This document shows positions 44,301 to 52,286 of a stretch of 64,000 bases of DNA, in pieces. Every line of letters begins with the position of its first letter. Position 1 is the first letter of the stretch. The notes under the pieces are model-generated. The model did no database searches and was not told the origin of the DNA. It saw only the letters and a list, made by a program, of their open reading frames with translations. This stretch comes from Luteimonas sp. (GTDB taxonomy: Bacteria; Pseudomonadota; Gammaproteobacteria; Xanthomonadales; Xanthomonadaceae), in NCBI GenBank assembly GCA_024707405.1, contig JANPZU010000008.1:1-64000 (forward strand), written 5' to 3'. The position numbers and the translations under genes were made by a program.

Positions 44301-45056
44301 GTGCGCAGTGAACCAAAACTTGATGCCGTAGTTGCCTACTCAGATGCGTTTCGTGATCTTGTGAATGATCGTGTCGCATGGAAGGGCGACCCTGCAAAGA
44401 AGCTCAGGTTGAGCTCAGAGGATGATTGGAGCTTTGTTTGCGTGGCGATGGACATTCTGGGAGACGCATCTCTGGCCTTGCGAGACTTTCTGAAGTTCGG
44501 GCTCGATGGGCCAACAAAGTACGACAACACCGGGGAAAAATATCTCCGTCTCTACGGCGTTCTAAGCGGGGCTTATGCGCAACAACAGGCGGCACTAAAA
44601 CTCCACAATCTTATGCATTGCTCTAAGCAAAAGGAGCTTCGATGCTCTGCAAATGAATTGCATGTTCGCGTACTTCGTCATCAACTCGCATCGCATAGTC
44701 TTGACTACACTGATTTCAACAAAAAATCTTCATCTGCGTTCGTTCCAGTCCGTATCGACCTCGGCGGATTCAACTGTACCGTCACTGAGAACCGAGGAGA
44801 TAGATCAATATCTTACGATCTCAAAGAAGCAATCTCCGCACACTGTGAGTTCATGCTTGAAGTTCTCGACGCAATCTACGAGAAGGGATACAAGAGCATG
44901 TTCAAAGCCAACGCCGGGAAGCTATCTGAGTATGAGAACAGACTTGAGGATCTTCGAGGCTTAAGAGATGGAGATATCATCATCCGCGGAGTAATCCCGG
45001 GTTCTCTAGACATCGTGGTGCGTGGATTTAAGGTGGCTACCAGTGACGGCACCTAA
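44301..45056 (+). CDS. Cassette 61: HEPN-like hypothetical protein
   Basis: 251 residues, soluble, GTG start. The helical N-terminal half ends in VRVLRHQLASHSLDY, where R and H spacing resembles an HEPN active site (RxxxxxH). The C-terminal half has a strand-rich then coiled segment. Possible RNase-type defence or abortive-infection role, by resemblance only. Stop is the attC TAA. Confidence 0.75.
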   Translation: MRSEPKLDAVVAYSDAFRDLVNDRVAWKGDPAKKLRLSSEDDWSFVCVAMDILGDASLALRDFLKFGLDGPTKYDNTGEKYLRLYGVLSGAYAQQQAALKLHNLMHCSKQKELRCSANELHVRVLRHQLASHSLDYTDFNKKSSSAFVPVRIDLGGFNCTVTENRGDRSISYDLKEAISAHCEFMLEVLDAIYEKGYKSMFKANAGKLSEYENRLEDLRGLRDGDIIIRGVIPGSLDIVVRGFKVATSDGT

Positions 45057-45110
45057 CAATTCATTCAAGCCGACGCCGCTTCGCGGCGCGGCTTAATTCA
45101 GGCGTTAGGC
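45051..45110 (+). repeat. attC61
   Basis: R'' ACCTAAC, R' GTTAGGC, class 1 stem. Confidence 0.96.
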
Positions 45111-45113
45111 CCT

Positions 45114-45506
45114 ATGAGAAAACTCATCGCAACTTTGGCTTTGCTTCTGTCCGCCTCCGGTGCCTCTTGCGCGCAACCGACTCCGCCGATTGACGTTTCA
45201 GGCCTCACGGAAGCCTCGATGAACTTCGATCAAGAAGGTGTCGGGCCGTTCCTCAATGAACTATCTCGTTCCCTCAACACCAACTTGGACGCTGGCGTAC
45301 TCACCAAAGCAATTGACTCGCTACCTGTCGAGCAAACCGGGAACTGGGAGTACTCCGTCACCTCGGAGGAAAAGACTAAGCGTCTAGTAGTTGTTGCGTT
45401 CAAGGACGACATTGACGCACCTGATCTGGCGTTCTACTCATCGCCAGACCTAACTGCCCGCATCCAAGCGCAGCTAGAGTCGTTCGCACAGGCCCAAGGG
45501 TGGTAG
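45114..45506 (+). CDS. Cassette 62: secreted hypothetical protein
   Basis: 130 residues with signal peptide (RKLIATLALLLSASGASCAQ; C19 could be a lipobox cysteine). Mature domain FLNELSRSLNTNLDAGVLTK and LVVVAFKDDIDAPDLAFYSS; no family recognised. Ends with its own TAG. Confidence 0.78.
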   Translation: MRKLIATLALLLSASGASCAQPTPPIDVSGLTEASMNFDQEGVGPFLNELSRSLNTNLDAGVLTKAIDSLPVEQTGNWEYSVTSEEKTKRLVVVAFKDDIDAPDLAFYSSPDLTARIQAQLESFAQAQGW

Positions 45507-45507
45507 G

Positions 45508-45567
45508 GCCTAACAATTCATTCAATCCGACGCCACTTCGTGGCGCGGCTTAATTCAGGCGTTATGC
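45508..45567 (+). repeat. attC62
   Basis: R'' GCCTAAC, R' GTTATGC, class 3 stem; AATCCG in place of AAGCCG causes one mispair. Confidence 0.94.
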
Positions 45568-45829
45568 GTGGAATGGCAGTTAAAAGCGGTCGCTTCTTCC
45601 GCTTGATCGCTCCGCCTACCAACGTCGGCCATTCTGCTTTCGCCTGACTTCGCGGGCGCCAGAATTTCGGCCTGAAAGACCTGGCTATCGTCCAGTGGGC
45701 GCCAACGGACTTCGGTAGCTTTGATTCCGGGCCACTCACTGGCGCGTCCTCCGTCTGGTGGCTATCGCATCCCCGTCTTGCCGAGCGTAAGATCCGACAA
45801 ATGTGCAGGCTCACCGGTTGGCGGGGACT
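45562..45829 (+). other. Cassette 63, noncoding family D copy 5
   Basis: 268 bp; CCAGTGGGCGCCAACGGACT block kept. Confidence 0.75.
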
Positions 45830-45889
45830 GCATAACAATTCATTCAAGCCGATGCCGCTTCGCGGCACGGCTTAATTCAGGCGTTAGGG
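45830..45889 (+). repeat. attC63
   Basis: R'' GCATAAC, R' GTTAGGG, class 2 stem. Confidence 0.95.
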
Positions 45890-45892
45890 CGC

Positions 45893-46351
45893 ATGACTGA
45901 TCGCACCGAACTTCGTGAACTCCACAGGCTGCACTCGGACGGGCAGTCCAAGTACACGTACTTCCTTCTCGCGGCGGCTGGGGCTGCAATGGGCTATGCC
46001 CTTCAAAAACTGGACGGCCTTGCCCTCTCGTGGGATGTCTCACTTGGACTCATAGCGGTTGCGTTTTGGCTTGCAAGCTTCCTGTGCGGGTGCAAGCGCA
46101 TTTCTTGGGTGCATTCGTCCATCTACGCAAACTACGCACTTTTGCAGCTTCAGCATGGCCTGCATCCCGAGCAGCCCCCGCACCCTCAAGCCTTGCAGGC
46201 GGCAATGGCGGGCACACAATCTGCAATCAAGCGGAATGCAGGCACCGCGCGCATCTACTACAGGCTGCAATTCTGGCTGCTGGCGTTAGGTGTTGTTGCC
46301 TTTATCGCTTGGCGTATCGTTGAGATGTGGCGGCTCACAAATGCGCCCTAA
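45893..46351 (+). CDS. Cassette 64: membrane protein
   Basis: 152 residues. Helices at about 22-38, 48-66 and 128-144 with a loop containing His/Pro-rich HGLHPEQPPHPQALQ. No family recognised. ATG 3 bp after R'; stop is the attC TAA. Confidence 0.8.
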   Translation: MTDRTELRELHRLHSDGQSKYTYFLLAAAGAAMGYALQKLDGLALSWDVSLGLIAVAFWLASFLCGCKRISWVHSSIYANYALLQLQHGLHPEQPPHPQALQAAMAGTQSAIKRNAGTARIYYRLQFWLLALGVVAFIAWRIVEMWRLTNAP

Positions 46352-46405
46352 CAATTCATTCAAGCCGACGCCGCTTCGCGGCGCGGCTTAATTCAGGCGT
46401 TAGGC
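46346..46405 (+). repeat. attC64
   Basis: R'' CCCTAAC, R' GTTAGGC, class 1 stem. Confidence 0.96.
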
Positions 46406-46409
46406 CGCT

Positions 46410-46718
46410 ATGACTGAAGCGATAACGTTCATCACCGCCGCCCTACAGATCCTTTCGTTTGCGCTGCTCTTGGCAGGGGCTGCATATCTTCATTTACGTC
46501 TACGTCGCCTCAGCAGCCTCTCCTTTATTCTTTCATCTTTGGCAATTCTGGCATGGATTTTTTGGGGCATGCTGACAATCAATCGCCTTCTAGACATTCA
46601 AGTAGTAGACGATCCACCGATGATTCTGTTCAATTTTGCAGAAGCTCATCTGATAGCACCCGCAATAGATGCTTTACTTGGCTTCTGGTTCTGTGCTTCT
46701 CTTTTTTTTCACGGCTAG
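46410..46718 (+). CDS. Cassette 65: membrane protein
   Basis: 102 residues with three helices (8-28, 37-56, 80-100). No family recognised. Ends with its own TAG 28 bp before the attC. Confidence 0.77.
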   Translation: MTEAITFITAALQILSFALLLAGAAYLHLRLRRLSSLSFILSSLAILAWIFWGMLTINRLLDIQVVDDPPMILFNFAEAHLIAPAIDALLGFWFCASLFFHG

Positions 46719-46746
46719 AGCCATCCGACATATCAGTCGGGGCGCG

Positions 46747-46806
46747 GCCTAACAATTCATTCAAGCCGACGCCGCTTCGCGGCGCGGCTTAATTCAGGCG
46801 TTAGGC
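46747..46806 (+). repeat. attC65
   Basis: R'' GCCTAAC, R' GTTAGGC, class 1 stem. Confidence 0.96.
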
Positions 46807-47133
46807 CTTTGGTTCGTGGCACTGTTGTAGCCGGGGTTCTGAGCGGTCTGCGGCATTCCGCTCATCCGTGGCATTTCCACCTCGCACGCGCGTGATCGGC
46901 ATCGGCGGCCACTCGTGATGCAACTCGGCTTCGGACAGATGCAGCTTCAACGCAAGTACGATCGTCCTGAATCGGCCTCGTGTGAGCTGGCGGTGCGGGT
47001 TCTCGGCCGCGCGAGTCGTGCGTTCGGGCTTCGTCCGCAGCAAGTTCCAGCCCAAGCTGTCGTCCCAGACTTGTTGTACTGTTCGGCCATGGGTTGGGTC
47101 GCGGCAGGTCGGGCAGGGTGCCAGGCAGCGGCG
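46801..47133 (+). other. Cassette 66, gene uncertain
   Basis: No sense frame with a family match. A 74-codon sense frame from 46915 ends at the attC TAA, and a 116-codon antisense frame (46801-47151) starts inside attC66 and spans the whole cassette. Neither looks like a known protein. Base composition is GC-rich compared with coding cassettes, similar to families C-E. Confidence 0.5.
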
Positions 47134-47193
47134 GCCTAACAAGTCATTCAAGCCGACGCCGCTTCGCGGCGCGGCTTAATTCCGGCGTTAGGT
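47134..47193 (+). repeat. attC66
   Basis: R'' GCCTAAC, R' GTTAGGT, class 1 stem; left arm AAGTCATTC, right arm AATTCCGGC. Confidence 0.95.
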
Positions 47194-47200
47194 GCAGGTC

Positions 47201-47578
47201 ATGAGATTCGCGATCGTTATATTCACTTTTCTGCTGTCCATGCCTACTGCACTTGGGCAAGACCATCTCGTTTCTGGATTGGATTCATTAGGCCGCCAAC
47301 TTGCAGAGTTCCGAGCCATGCCTGTTGGAGACCCATCTCCGACACCCGTGCCATGTCCGCCTGACGATCTTTTGCGTAGCTACATCAGCATTGATCGCAA
47401 AGAGCTCTATCTCAAGCTTGGTGAGCCTGACTGGGTCAATCCTTGGACATCTCAACACTGGTACTTCCTTACCCACCCAATCTCAAGTAACTGGCGAGGT
47501 GGCGGCTACTGCACAATTGGTTTCATGTTCAACAACAAAGGTGCGGTAGAGGATGTGGCCGTTTCAATTGCAATGTAG
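47201..47578 (+). CDS. Cassette 67: secreted hypothetical protein
   Basis: 125 residues; signal peptide (RFAIVIFTFLLSMPTALG, cleavage before QDH). SYISIDRKELYLKLGEPDWV looks like a SmpA/BamE-type outer-membrane fold fragment (KxYLxLGxPD), a tentative resemblance. ATG 47201 preferred over GTG 47192 overlapping R'. Confidence 0.77.
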   Translation: MRFAIVIFTFLLSMPTALGQDHLVSGLDSLGRQLAEFRAMPVGDPSPTPVPCPPDDLLRSYISIDRKELYLKLGEPDWVNPWTSQHWYFLTHPISSNWRGGGYCTIGFMFNNKGAVEDVAVSIAM

Positions 47579-47587
47579 CCTCGCTGC

Positions 47588-47647
47588 ACCTAACAATTCA
47601 TTCAAGCCGACGCCGCTTCGCGGCGCGGCTTAATTCAGGCGTTAGGG
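47588..47647 (+). repeat. attC67
   Basis: R'' ACCTAAC, R' GTTAGGG, class 1 stem. Confidence 0.96.
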
Positions 47648-47655
47648 CCCATGTC

Positions 47656-48120
47656 ATGAGATCGTCGACACTGTTTCTCAGCCTAGTCACGTTGGTAGCC
47701 ACAGTTCCTTGCGCGGCAAGCATTCCATGCGACGTCTTAAAGCCTCCCGTTCTTGTTGCACTTGAACAATCTAATGTGGTTGTAGCGGCAACGGCTCAAG
47801 CTGTCTCAGAGCGAGTCGTAGATGGATTGCCGCGACAAACAATAATTTGGCAGGTGAATGAAAGTTGGAAAGGGCGGCACTTTAAGGGCAGCACATTCAC
47901 CACTCGCACCAATACATCTCATTCAATCTCTCGCGGAGAGTCATTTCTCCTGTACCTGGACGGCACTGAGCCCTATTGGATTAGCACTTGTTCTGGCCGC
48001 AGCGCGCCATTGCAGGACTCCTTGAACGACGTTCGCGAGCTGTACAAAGAGTTCGACAGGGCTCGCCGCATGGGCCCTAACAATTCATTCAAGCCGACGC
48101 CGCTTCGCGGCGCGGCTTAA
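47656..48120 (+). CDS. Cassette 68: secreted protein with attC-encoded tail
   Basis: 154 residues. Signal peptide to about residue 22; mature part with TIIWQVNESWKGRHFKGSTF and SFLLYLDGTEPYWISTCSGR, a netrin/TIMP-like beta pattern (weak). The last 13 residues come from attC. An earlier ATG at 47651 closes after two codons. Confidence 0.78.
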   Translation: MRSSTLFLSLVTLVATVPCAASIPCDVLKPPVLVALEQSNVVVAATAQAVSERVVDGLPRQTIIWQVNESWKGRHFKGSTFTTRTNTSHSISRGESFLLYLDGTEPYWISTCSGRSAPLQDSLNDVRELYKEFDRARRMGPNNSFKPTPLRGAA

Positions 48121-48134
48121 TTCAGGCGTTAGCC
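48075..48134 (+). repeat. attC68
   Basis: R'' CCCTAAC, R' GTTAGCC, class 1 stem; translated by the preceding gene. Confidence 0.96.
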
Positions 48135-48365
48135 TGCGGCACCGACTGCTGATTGCCAATCAGAAAAGCCTGACGCGACTGTGCGTGTTGTCGCTATCGA
48201 CTGGATTCGTTTTCATCTGCTACAAAAGCGTCGCGTCGTGTTGCGACCAAGCGAGCTTGGGCGCAACACGCTTCGGCGCTTTTTGGTGGCCGCTGTTCCC
48301 CGCCGGGTCTTCGCCCGGAGCCTCGTTGTTCCGGCATGACGCGATCGGGCACGGCAACAGCCGCA
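48129..48365 (+). other. Cassette 69, noncoding family B copy 8
   Basis: Matches copies 1 and 4 at the diagnostic positions although nearly 30 kb away. Confidence 0.8.
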
Positions 48366-48481
48366 CGCTAACAAGTCGTTCAACCCGACGCCGTTTCGTG
48401 GCTCCTTTGAGGCAGCCGCAAGCTGATCTATGATCGCCCAGGAAACCCCGCGTCCGGCGCGGGTTAACTCAGGCGTTAGAC
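48366..48481 (+). repeat. attC69, long 116-bp type
   Basis: R'' CGCTAAC, R' GTTAGAC. Confidence 0.92.
48407..48434 (+). promoter_or_regulatory. Sigma70-like promoter inside attC69 loop
   Basis: TTGAGG-16-TATGAT, 53 bp upstream of the SMI1/KNR4 gene. Confidence 0.6.
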
Positions 48482-48486
48482 CGCTT

Positions 48487-48876
48487 ATGGCCTTTCCAAC
48501 TACTGAGAGATTCATTGAGGAAGCTGAAGCAAAGTTGGGAGTCTCGTTCCCGACTTGGCTCCGAGTTCGCCTTCTTGCCAAGAACGGCGGAACCGTCGAG
48601 GCTGCTGATGACCACTGGGAGCTTTTCTCGGTCTTCGACACAACCGACCGGAAACACATCGCCAGATCGTCCACCAATATTCCGGGCGAGACTGAGGCCG
48701 CTAGGGACTGGTCAGGCTTTCCAACCTCTGCAGTTGCTATAGCCGCCGACGGATCTGGTGACCTACTTGTACTTCTCCCAATCACCGACAACCCTGCGAC
48801 CCTCGGGCCAACGGTCTATCTTTGGCAGCATGAGACGGGTGAACCACCTGTCCCGGTAGAGGTTTCACATGTGTAG
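48487..48876 (+). CDS. Cassette 70: SMI1/KNR4 (SUKH) family immunity-like protein
   Basis: 129 residues, soluble. IEEAEAKLGVSFPTWLRVRL plus NGG, WELFSVFD and the acidic core VAIAADGSGDLLVLLP are the SUKH superfamily pattern, whose bacterial members are immunity proteins for polymorphic toxins. No toxin partner lies in the array. It directly follows a family B promoter-like site. Confidence 0.87.
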   Translation: MAFPTTERFIEEAEAKLGVSFPTWLRVRLLAKNGGTVEAADDHWELFSVFDTTDRKHIARSSTNIPGETEAARDWSGFPTSAVAIAADGSGDLLVLLPITDNPATLGPTVYLWQHETGEPPVPVEVSHV

Positions 48877-48882
48877 GGCGCG

Positions 48883-48942
48883 GTCTAACAATTCATTCAA
48901 GCCGACGCCGCTTCGCGGCGCGGCTTAACTCAGGCGTTAGCA
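48883..48942 (+). repeat. attC70
   Basis: R'' GTCTAAC, R' GTTAGCA, class 1 stem, right arm AACTC. Confidence 0.96.
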
Positions 48943-48945
48943 CTC

Positions 48946-49413
48946 ATGAAAGCCATCGCCATCCTGCTAGCTATATCCTTCTCAAGCCCTGTGCTGACGG
49001 ATGCGGTTGTGCTTCCGCTTACAGATGCTGATGCAGAGATTAGCTACCCAAGCATCGAGTACCTATCTACTTCCGGAAGCATCCAACTTCCATTGACTGG
49101 CAATCCGGAATTACTGCCAGAAGAAACGCCACAAACCGAAGCTTTACGCGTTGTGGTCTACCTGTCAGAGATCTATCACTCAGTCGTGATAGAAACAATT
49201 ACTACCGGGACGGAAGGGTGCTGTAGCAAAGTCCAGAGCCGTCAGACATTTGACTTATCTGAATTTGCTAAAAGTGCTGGCTTCACAGGTGAAGTTTCCG
49301 GATTTCGTTTCATAGAATGGTCATCTTCACGTTCCTTCCGATTTACTTATCAAAGCGTTATGTTCTCTGCCGAAGTTCTTTCCGATGGCCATATCAGAAT
49401 TGAACGCGCATGA
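48946..49413 (+). CDS. Cassette 71: secreted hypothetical protein (copy 2 of cassette 15)
   Basis: 155 residues, apparently identical at nucleotide level to the gene at 23905. The attC before it differs (right arm AACTC), so the cassette moved as a unit into a different context. Confidence 0.82.
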   Translation: MKAIAILLAISFSSPVLTDAVVLPLTDADAEISYPSIEYLSTSGSIQLPLTGNPELLPEETPQTEALRVVVYLSEIYHSVVIETITTGTEGCCSKVQSRQTFDLSEFAKSAGFTGEVSGFRFIEWSSSRSFRFTYQSVMFSAEVLSDGHIRIERA

Positions 49414-49414
49414 G

Positions 49415-49474
49415 TGCTAACAATTCATTCAAGCCGACGCCGCTTCGCGGCGCGGCTTAATTCAGGCGTTATGC
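49415..49474 (+). repeat. attC71
   Basis: R'' TGCTAAC, R' GTTATGC, class 1 stem. Confidence 0.96.
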
Positions 49475-49736
49475 GTGGAATGGCAGTTAGGAGCTGTCGC
49501 AGCATCATTTGATCGCTACGCTCGCCAGCGTCGCTGCTTTTGCCTTTGTCCGACAACGTAGGCGCCAGCGTTGTGATCTTCCAGGCTCCGCTATCGTCCA
49601 GTCGGCGCCAACGGACTTCGGCAGCATTGGTTCCGGGCCACTCACTTCTCCGCCCTGCATTTGGCGACTATCGCATCCCTGCTTTACCGGGCGTAAGATC
49701 GGGGAAACTTGCAGGGCTCACCGACTGGCGGGAACT
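49469..49736 (+). other. Cassette 72, noncoding family D copy 6
   Basis: 268 bp, clearly diverged from copy 1 although both follow the same gene cassette. Confidence 0.75.
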
Positions 49737-49796
49737 GCATAACAACTCATTCAAGCCGACGCCGCTTCGCGGCGCGGCTTAATTCAGGCGTTAGGC
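49737..49796 (+). repeat. attC72
   Basis: R'' GCATAAC, R' GTTAGGC, class 1 stem, left arm AACTCATTC. Confidence 0.96.
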
Positions 49797-49811
49797 ACTG
49801 GAGAAAGTACG

Positions 49812-50081
49812 ATGAAAATTGACCGTGATTACGTAACATGGGCTTGGCCGAGCGTCCTCTCGCTCTCCAGCCTCTTGGCCATCTCCGGCAGCAAGCTTTG
49901 GCTTCTGGCGTTGCTGTTTCTCATCTTTGCCATCCCGTTGCCGCGAAAGGTTATGGCTCACCGCATCGCTATGCCTGGATCAACCTCAATCACCAGCCTC
50001 ACACGACAGGTTGACCTTGTGATCTTTCCGGTTGTAGCGGCTGTCGCCGTGGTGGTCTGGCTTTCTGGTACCAGTGCCTAA
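49812..50081 (+). CDS. Cassette 73: small membrane protein
   Basis: 89 residues with helices at about 12-42 (two short segments) and 69-85. Ribosome site TGGAGAAAG. No family recognised. Stop is the attC TAA. Confidence 0.76.
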   Translation: MKIDRDYVTWAWPSVLSLSSLLAISGSKLWLLALLFLIFAIPLPRKVMAHRIAMPGSTSITSLTRQVDLVIFPVVAAVAVVVWLSGTSA

Positions 50082-50135
50082 CAATTCATTCAAGCCGACG
50101 CCGCTTCGCGGCGCGGCTTAATTCAGGCGTTAGGG
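50076..50135 (+). repeat. attC73
   Basis: R'' GCCTAAC, R' GTTAGGG, class 1 stem. Confidence 0.96.
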
Positions 50136-50172
50136 CTCACAAAAAGTTCTTTGAAACTGGACAGAGATCGGA

Positions 50173-50403
50173 ATGGAATCTGCAAGCAATCGCCGAAAGA
50201 ATGGCTTAGCTATTCCCACGGCTATCCTCTGCTTTGCTGCTGCTGTGTTTTGCTTCGTCAAAGTGTGGAGCGTGCGATCTGCAGTTCAAGTTGGAGACTT
50301 GTCTCCAATCTCATGGGCAGTCTGGGTGCTCGCCGGCATTGGACTTCTTGTGATCGCTGGCGGATGTGTGCTGGTTTCTCGGAAGGGCCGCGCCAACGGG
50401 TGA
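50173..50403 (+). CDS. Cassette 74: small membrane protein
   Basis: 76 residues with two helices (14-29 and 46-66). Chosen over an overlapping 99-codon frame from 50151 that is Cys/Trp-rich and runs into attC. No family recognised. Confidence 0.68.
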   Translation: MESASNRRKNGLAIPTAILCFAAAVFCFVKVWSVRSAVQVGDLSPISWAVWVLAGIGLLVIAGGCVLVSRKGRANG

Positions 50404-50404
50404 G

Positions 50405-50464
50405 CCCTAACAATTCATTCAAGCCGACGCCGCTTCGCGGCGCGGCTTAATTCAGGCGTTATAC
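50405..50464 (+). repeat. attC74
   Basis: R'' CCCTAAC, R' GTTATAC, class 1 stem. Confidence 0.96.
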
Positions 50465-50793
50465 GTGGGTGGCGGTTCATTGCGGTTACATCGTTGGTCG
50501 TCGGCTTCACCCCGCTGGCTGGCCTCGCATTTCGGTACAGCTCGCTTCTTCCGGCATCGTGTGCGCGCCGCTTGCGGCTTCATGGTCTTCGCTTCGTTGT
50601 TGCGTTCACGCAGTCCCGCGTCGGATCGTTCTTTGCCTCGCGCATCGGCAAGCAAGTGTGGTGCACTCGGGTTGCGGCGCCCGGTCTTCGGTGCCACCGG
50701 GCCCCTCCGTGGCATTGGCTTGCATCCGGTGACAATCGGTTCCCCGGCCTGGCTGGCGTCGTTGCAGCCACCGGACTTCGGGCGTACCGTGGC
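50459..50793 (+). other. Cassette 75, noncoding family C copy 6
   Basis: 335 bp, closest by eye to copies 3-5. Confidence 0.75.
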
Positions 50794-50853
50794 GCATAAC
50801 AATTCATTCAAGCCGATGCCGCTTCGCGGCACGGCTTAATTCAGGCGTTAGGC
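50794..50853 (+). repeat. attC75
   Basis: R'' GCATAAC, R' GTTAGGC, class 2 stem. Confidence 0.95.
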
Positions 50854-50858
50854 CCCGC

Positions 50859-51197
50859 ATGGAAACGACCTGCTCTCAGTGCCAAAACATAAGCATGCAG
50901 ATCCGCCTGCCAGGCGATCTGAGGCGAGCAATTCGTCTCGCAGCTGCGGGGTGTGAATCAGGCCGCCTCCGCCACCTTGGCGATGGCACTTATGGGGACT
51001 CCTTTCCGCAGCTGGCAAAAACCGAGAGCTGGGGCGATTTTATCAATAGCTATTTCACCTGTACTGCATGTGGTGCGTTGTTTCACCTGCAAGCAGAGAC
51101 TTATCATGGCAGTGGAGGCACTCTTGGCCGCGTCTCAGAAGTCTCGGAGCCGCTTAGTGTCTCTAAAGGCTCCTCAATATCAGTGGGCGGGGCCTAA
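50859..51197 (+). CDS. Cassette 76: zinc-ribbon-like hypothetical protein
   Basis: 112 residues. N-terminal TTCSQCQN and a second pair CTACGALFHL suggest a split zinc site. Soluble; C-terminal Ser-rich tail. No family recognised. Stop is the attC TAA. Confidence 0.77.
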   Translation: METTCSQCQNISMQIRLPGDLRRAIRLAAAGCESGRLRHLGDGTYGDSFPQLAKTESWGDFINSYFTCTACGALFHLQAETYHGSGGTLGRVSEVSEPLSVSKGSSISVGGA

Positions 51198-51251
51198 CAA
51201 TTCATTCAAGCCGACGCCGCTTCGCGGCGCGGCTTAATTCAGGCGTTAGGG
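51192..51251 (+). repeat. attC76
   Basis: R'' GCCTAAC, R' GTTAGGG, class 1 stem. Confidence 0.96.
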
Positions 51252-51258
51252 CCCATAG

Positions 51259-51693
51259 GTGGGAATAGTCGATCACTCCATAGCAACACTTCGCTTCTTC
51301 GGTGACGATCTCGTTCCCGAAGATGTCAGCGCCTTGTTGGGCGCTTCTCCGACAGTAGCGTGTGTAAAGGGACAGGAGATCATCGGACGAAAAACCGGAT
51401 CGGTTCGGATCGCCAAGACCGGAAGTTGGCGACTCAGCGCATCAGATAAAGAGCCGGAGGACTTAGAGGCTCAGGTATTTGAAATACTCGATCAACTGAC
51501 TCAAGACCTCTCCGTTTGGGCGTCTTTGTCCTCGCGCTACCAACCAGATCTCTTCTGCGGCATATTCATGGGCAGTAGCAATGACGGTTTATTGCTTTCA
51601 TCCCGCGCATCTCTAGCTTTGGGCCAGCGGGGCATCTCACTAGGACTGGATATTTATGACGCAGGTGAGAGAAGAGTTGGGTATGGGCCCTAA
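51259..51693 (+). CDS. Cassette 77: DUF4279 domain protein
   Basis: 144 residues, GTG start. The domain pattern ATLRFFGDDLVPEDVSALLG, TGSWRLSA, FEILDQL and GISLGLDIYD matches DUF4279, small proteins often found as immunity-type neighbours of toxins. No partner gene here. Stop is the attC TAA. Confidence 0.86.
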   Translation: MGIVDHSIATLRFFGDDLVPEDVSALLGASPTVACVKGQEIIGRKTGSVRIAKTGSWRLSASDKEPEDLEAQVFEILDQLTQDLSVWASLSSRYQPDLFCGIFMGSSNDGLLLSSRASLALGQRGISLGLDIYDAGERRVGYGP

Positions 51694-51747
51694 CAATTCG
51701 TTCAAGCCGATGCCGCTTCGCGGCACGGCTTAACTCAGGCGTTAGAG
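51688..51747 (+). repeat. attC77
   Basis: R'' CCCTAAC, R' GTTAGAG, class 2 stem; left arm AATTCGTTC, right arm AACTC. Confidence 0.95.
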
Positions 51748-51750
51748 GCC

Positions 51751-52229
51751 ATGGGAAAATTGTTGCGACTCTTAGTTCTAGGGACGGCTCTTGTAAGCTC
51801 AAGCTCGGTGCTTGCCGGAGAATTTCTCGTCATAGGTCATGTCGATCTGGTTACAGTTCTTCCAAAGGGGCACAGCCGTTGTGAAACCCCATGTCCGCCT
51901 GACAAGATCTGCATCTCCAATAGTTGCGGATGCGCTGAAGCATCTATCAAGCCTCAACAAACCTTGATCGGCACAGCGCCGACCTCTCTGATCATCTCGG
52001 AGCATATGGATGAGTGGTGCCTCATCCAAATGCCACCCAATGAGAACCAAATTCTCGTCCATGGCATGCCCGATGGCACCCTCCGGTGGAGCTACTTGAG
52101 CTCTTCTGGCAACGACAGTTCCCGATTTGAGGCAGAGCGTTTCAACTCAATCAGGGGGTTCCTATAAACCAGCTGCCGACGGTTGACGGAGAGGTCGAGC
52201 TAGACGCATTAATGCATCGGCTTGGCCTC
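51751..52229 (+). pseudogene. Cassette 78: frameshifted copy of cassette 23 gene
   Basis: Nucleotide-identical by eye to 27989-28471 except for one G lost in the poly-G run (five G near 52154-52158 against six). The frame then ends at 52167, giving 138 residues ending RGFL instead of 160. The lost part (GVPINQLPTVDGEVELDALM) is otherwise still present in the DNA. Confidence 0.85.
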
Positions 52230-52286
52230 TAACAATTCATTCAAGCCGACGCCACTTCGTGGCGCGGCTTAATTCAGGCGTTATGC
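52227..52286 (+). repeat. attC78
   Basis: R'' CTCTAAC, R' GTTATGC, class 3 stem. The R' box contains the ATG start of the next gene. Confidence 0.96.
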
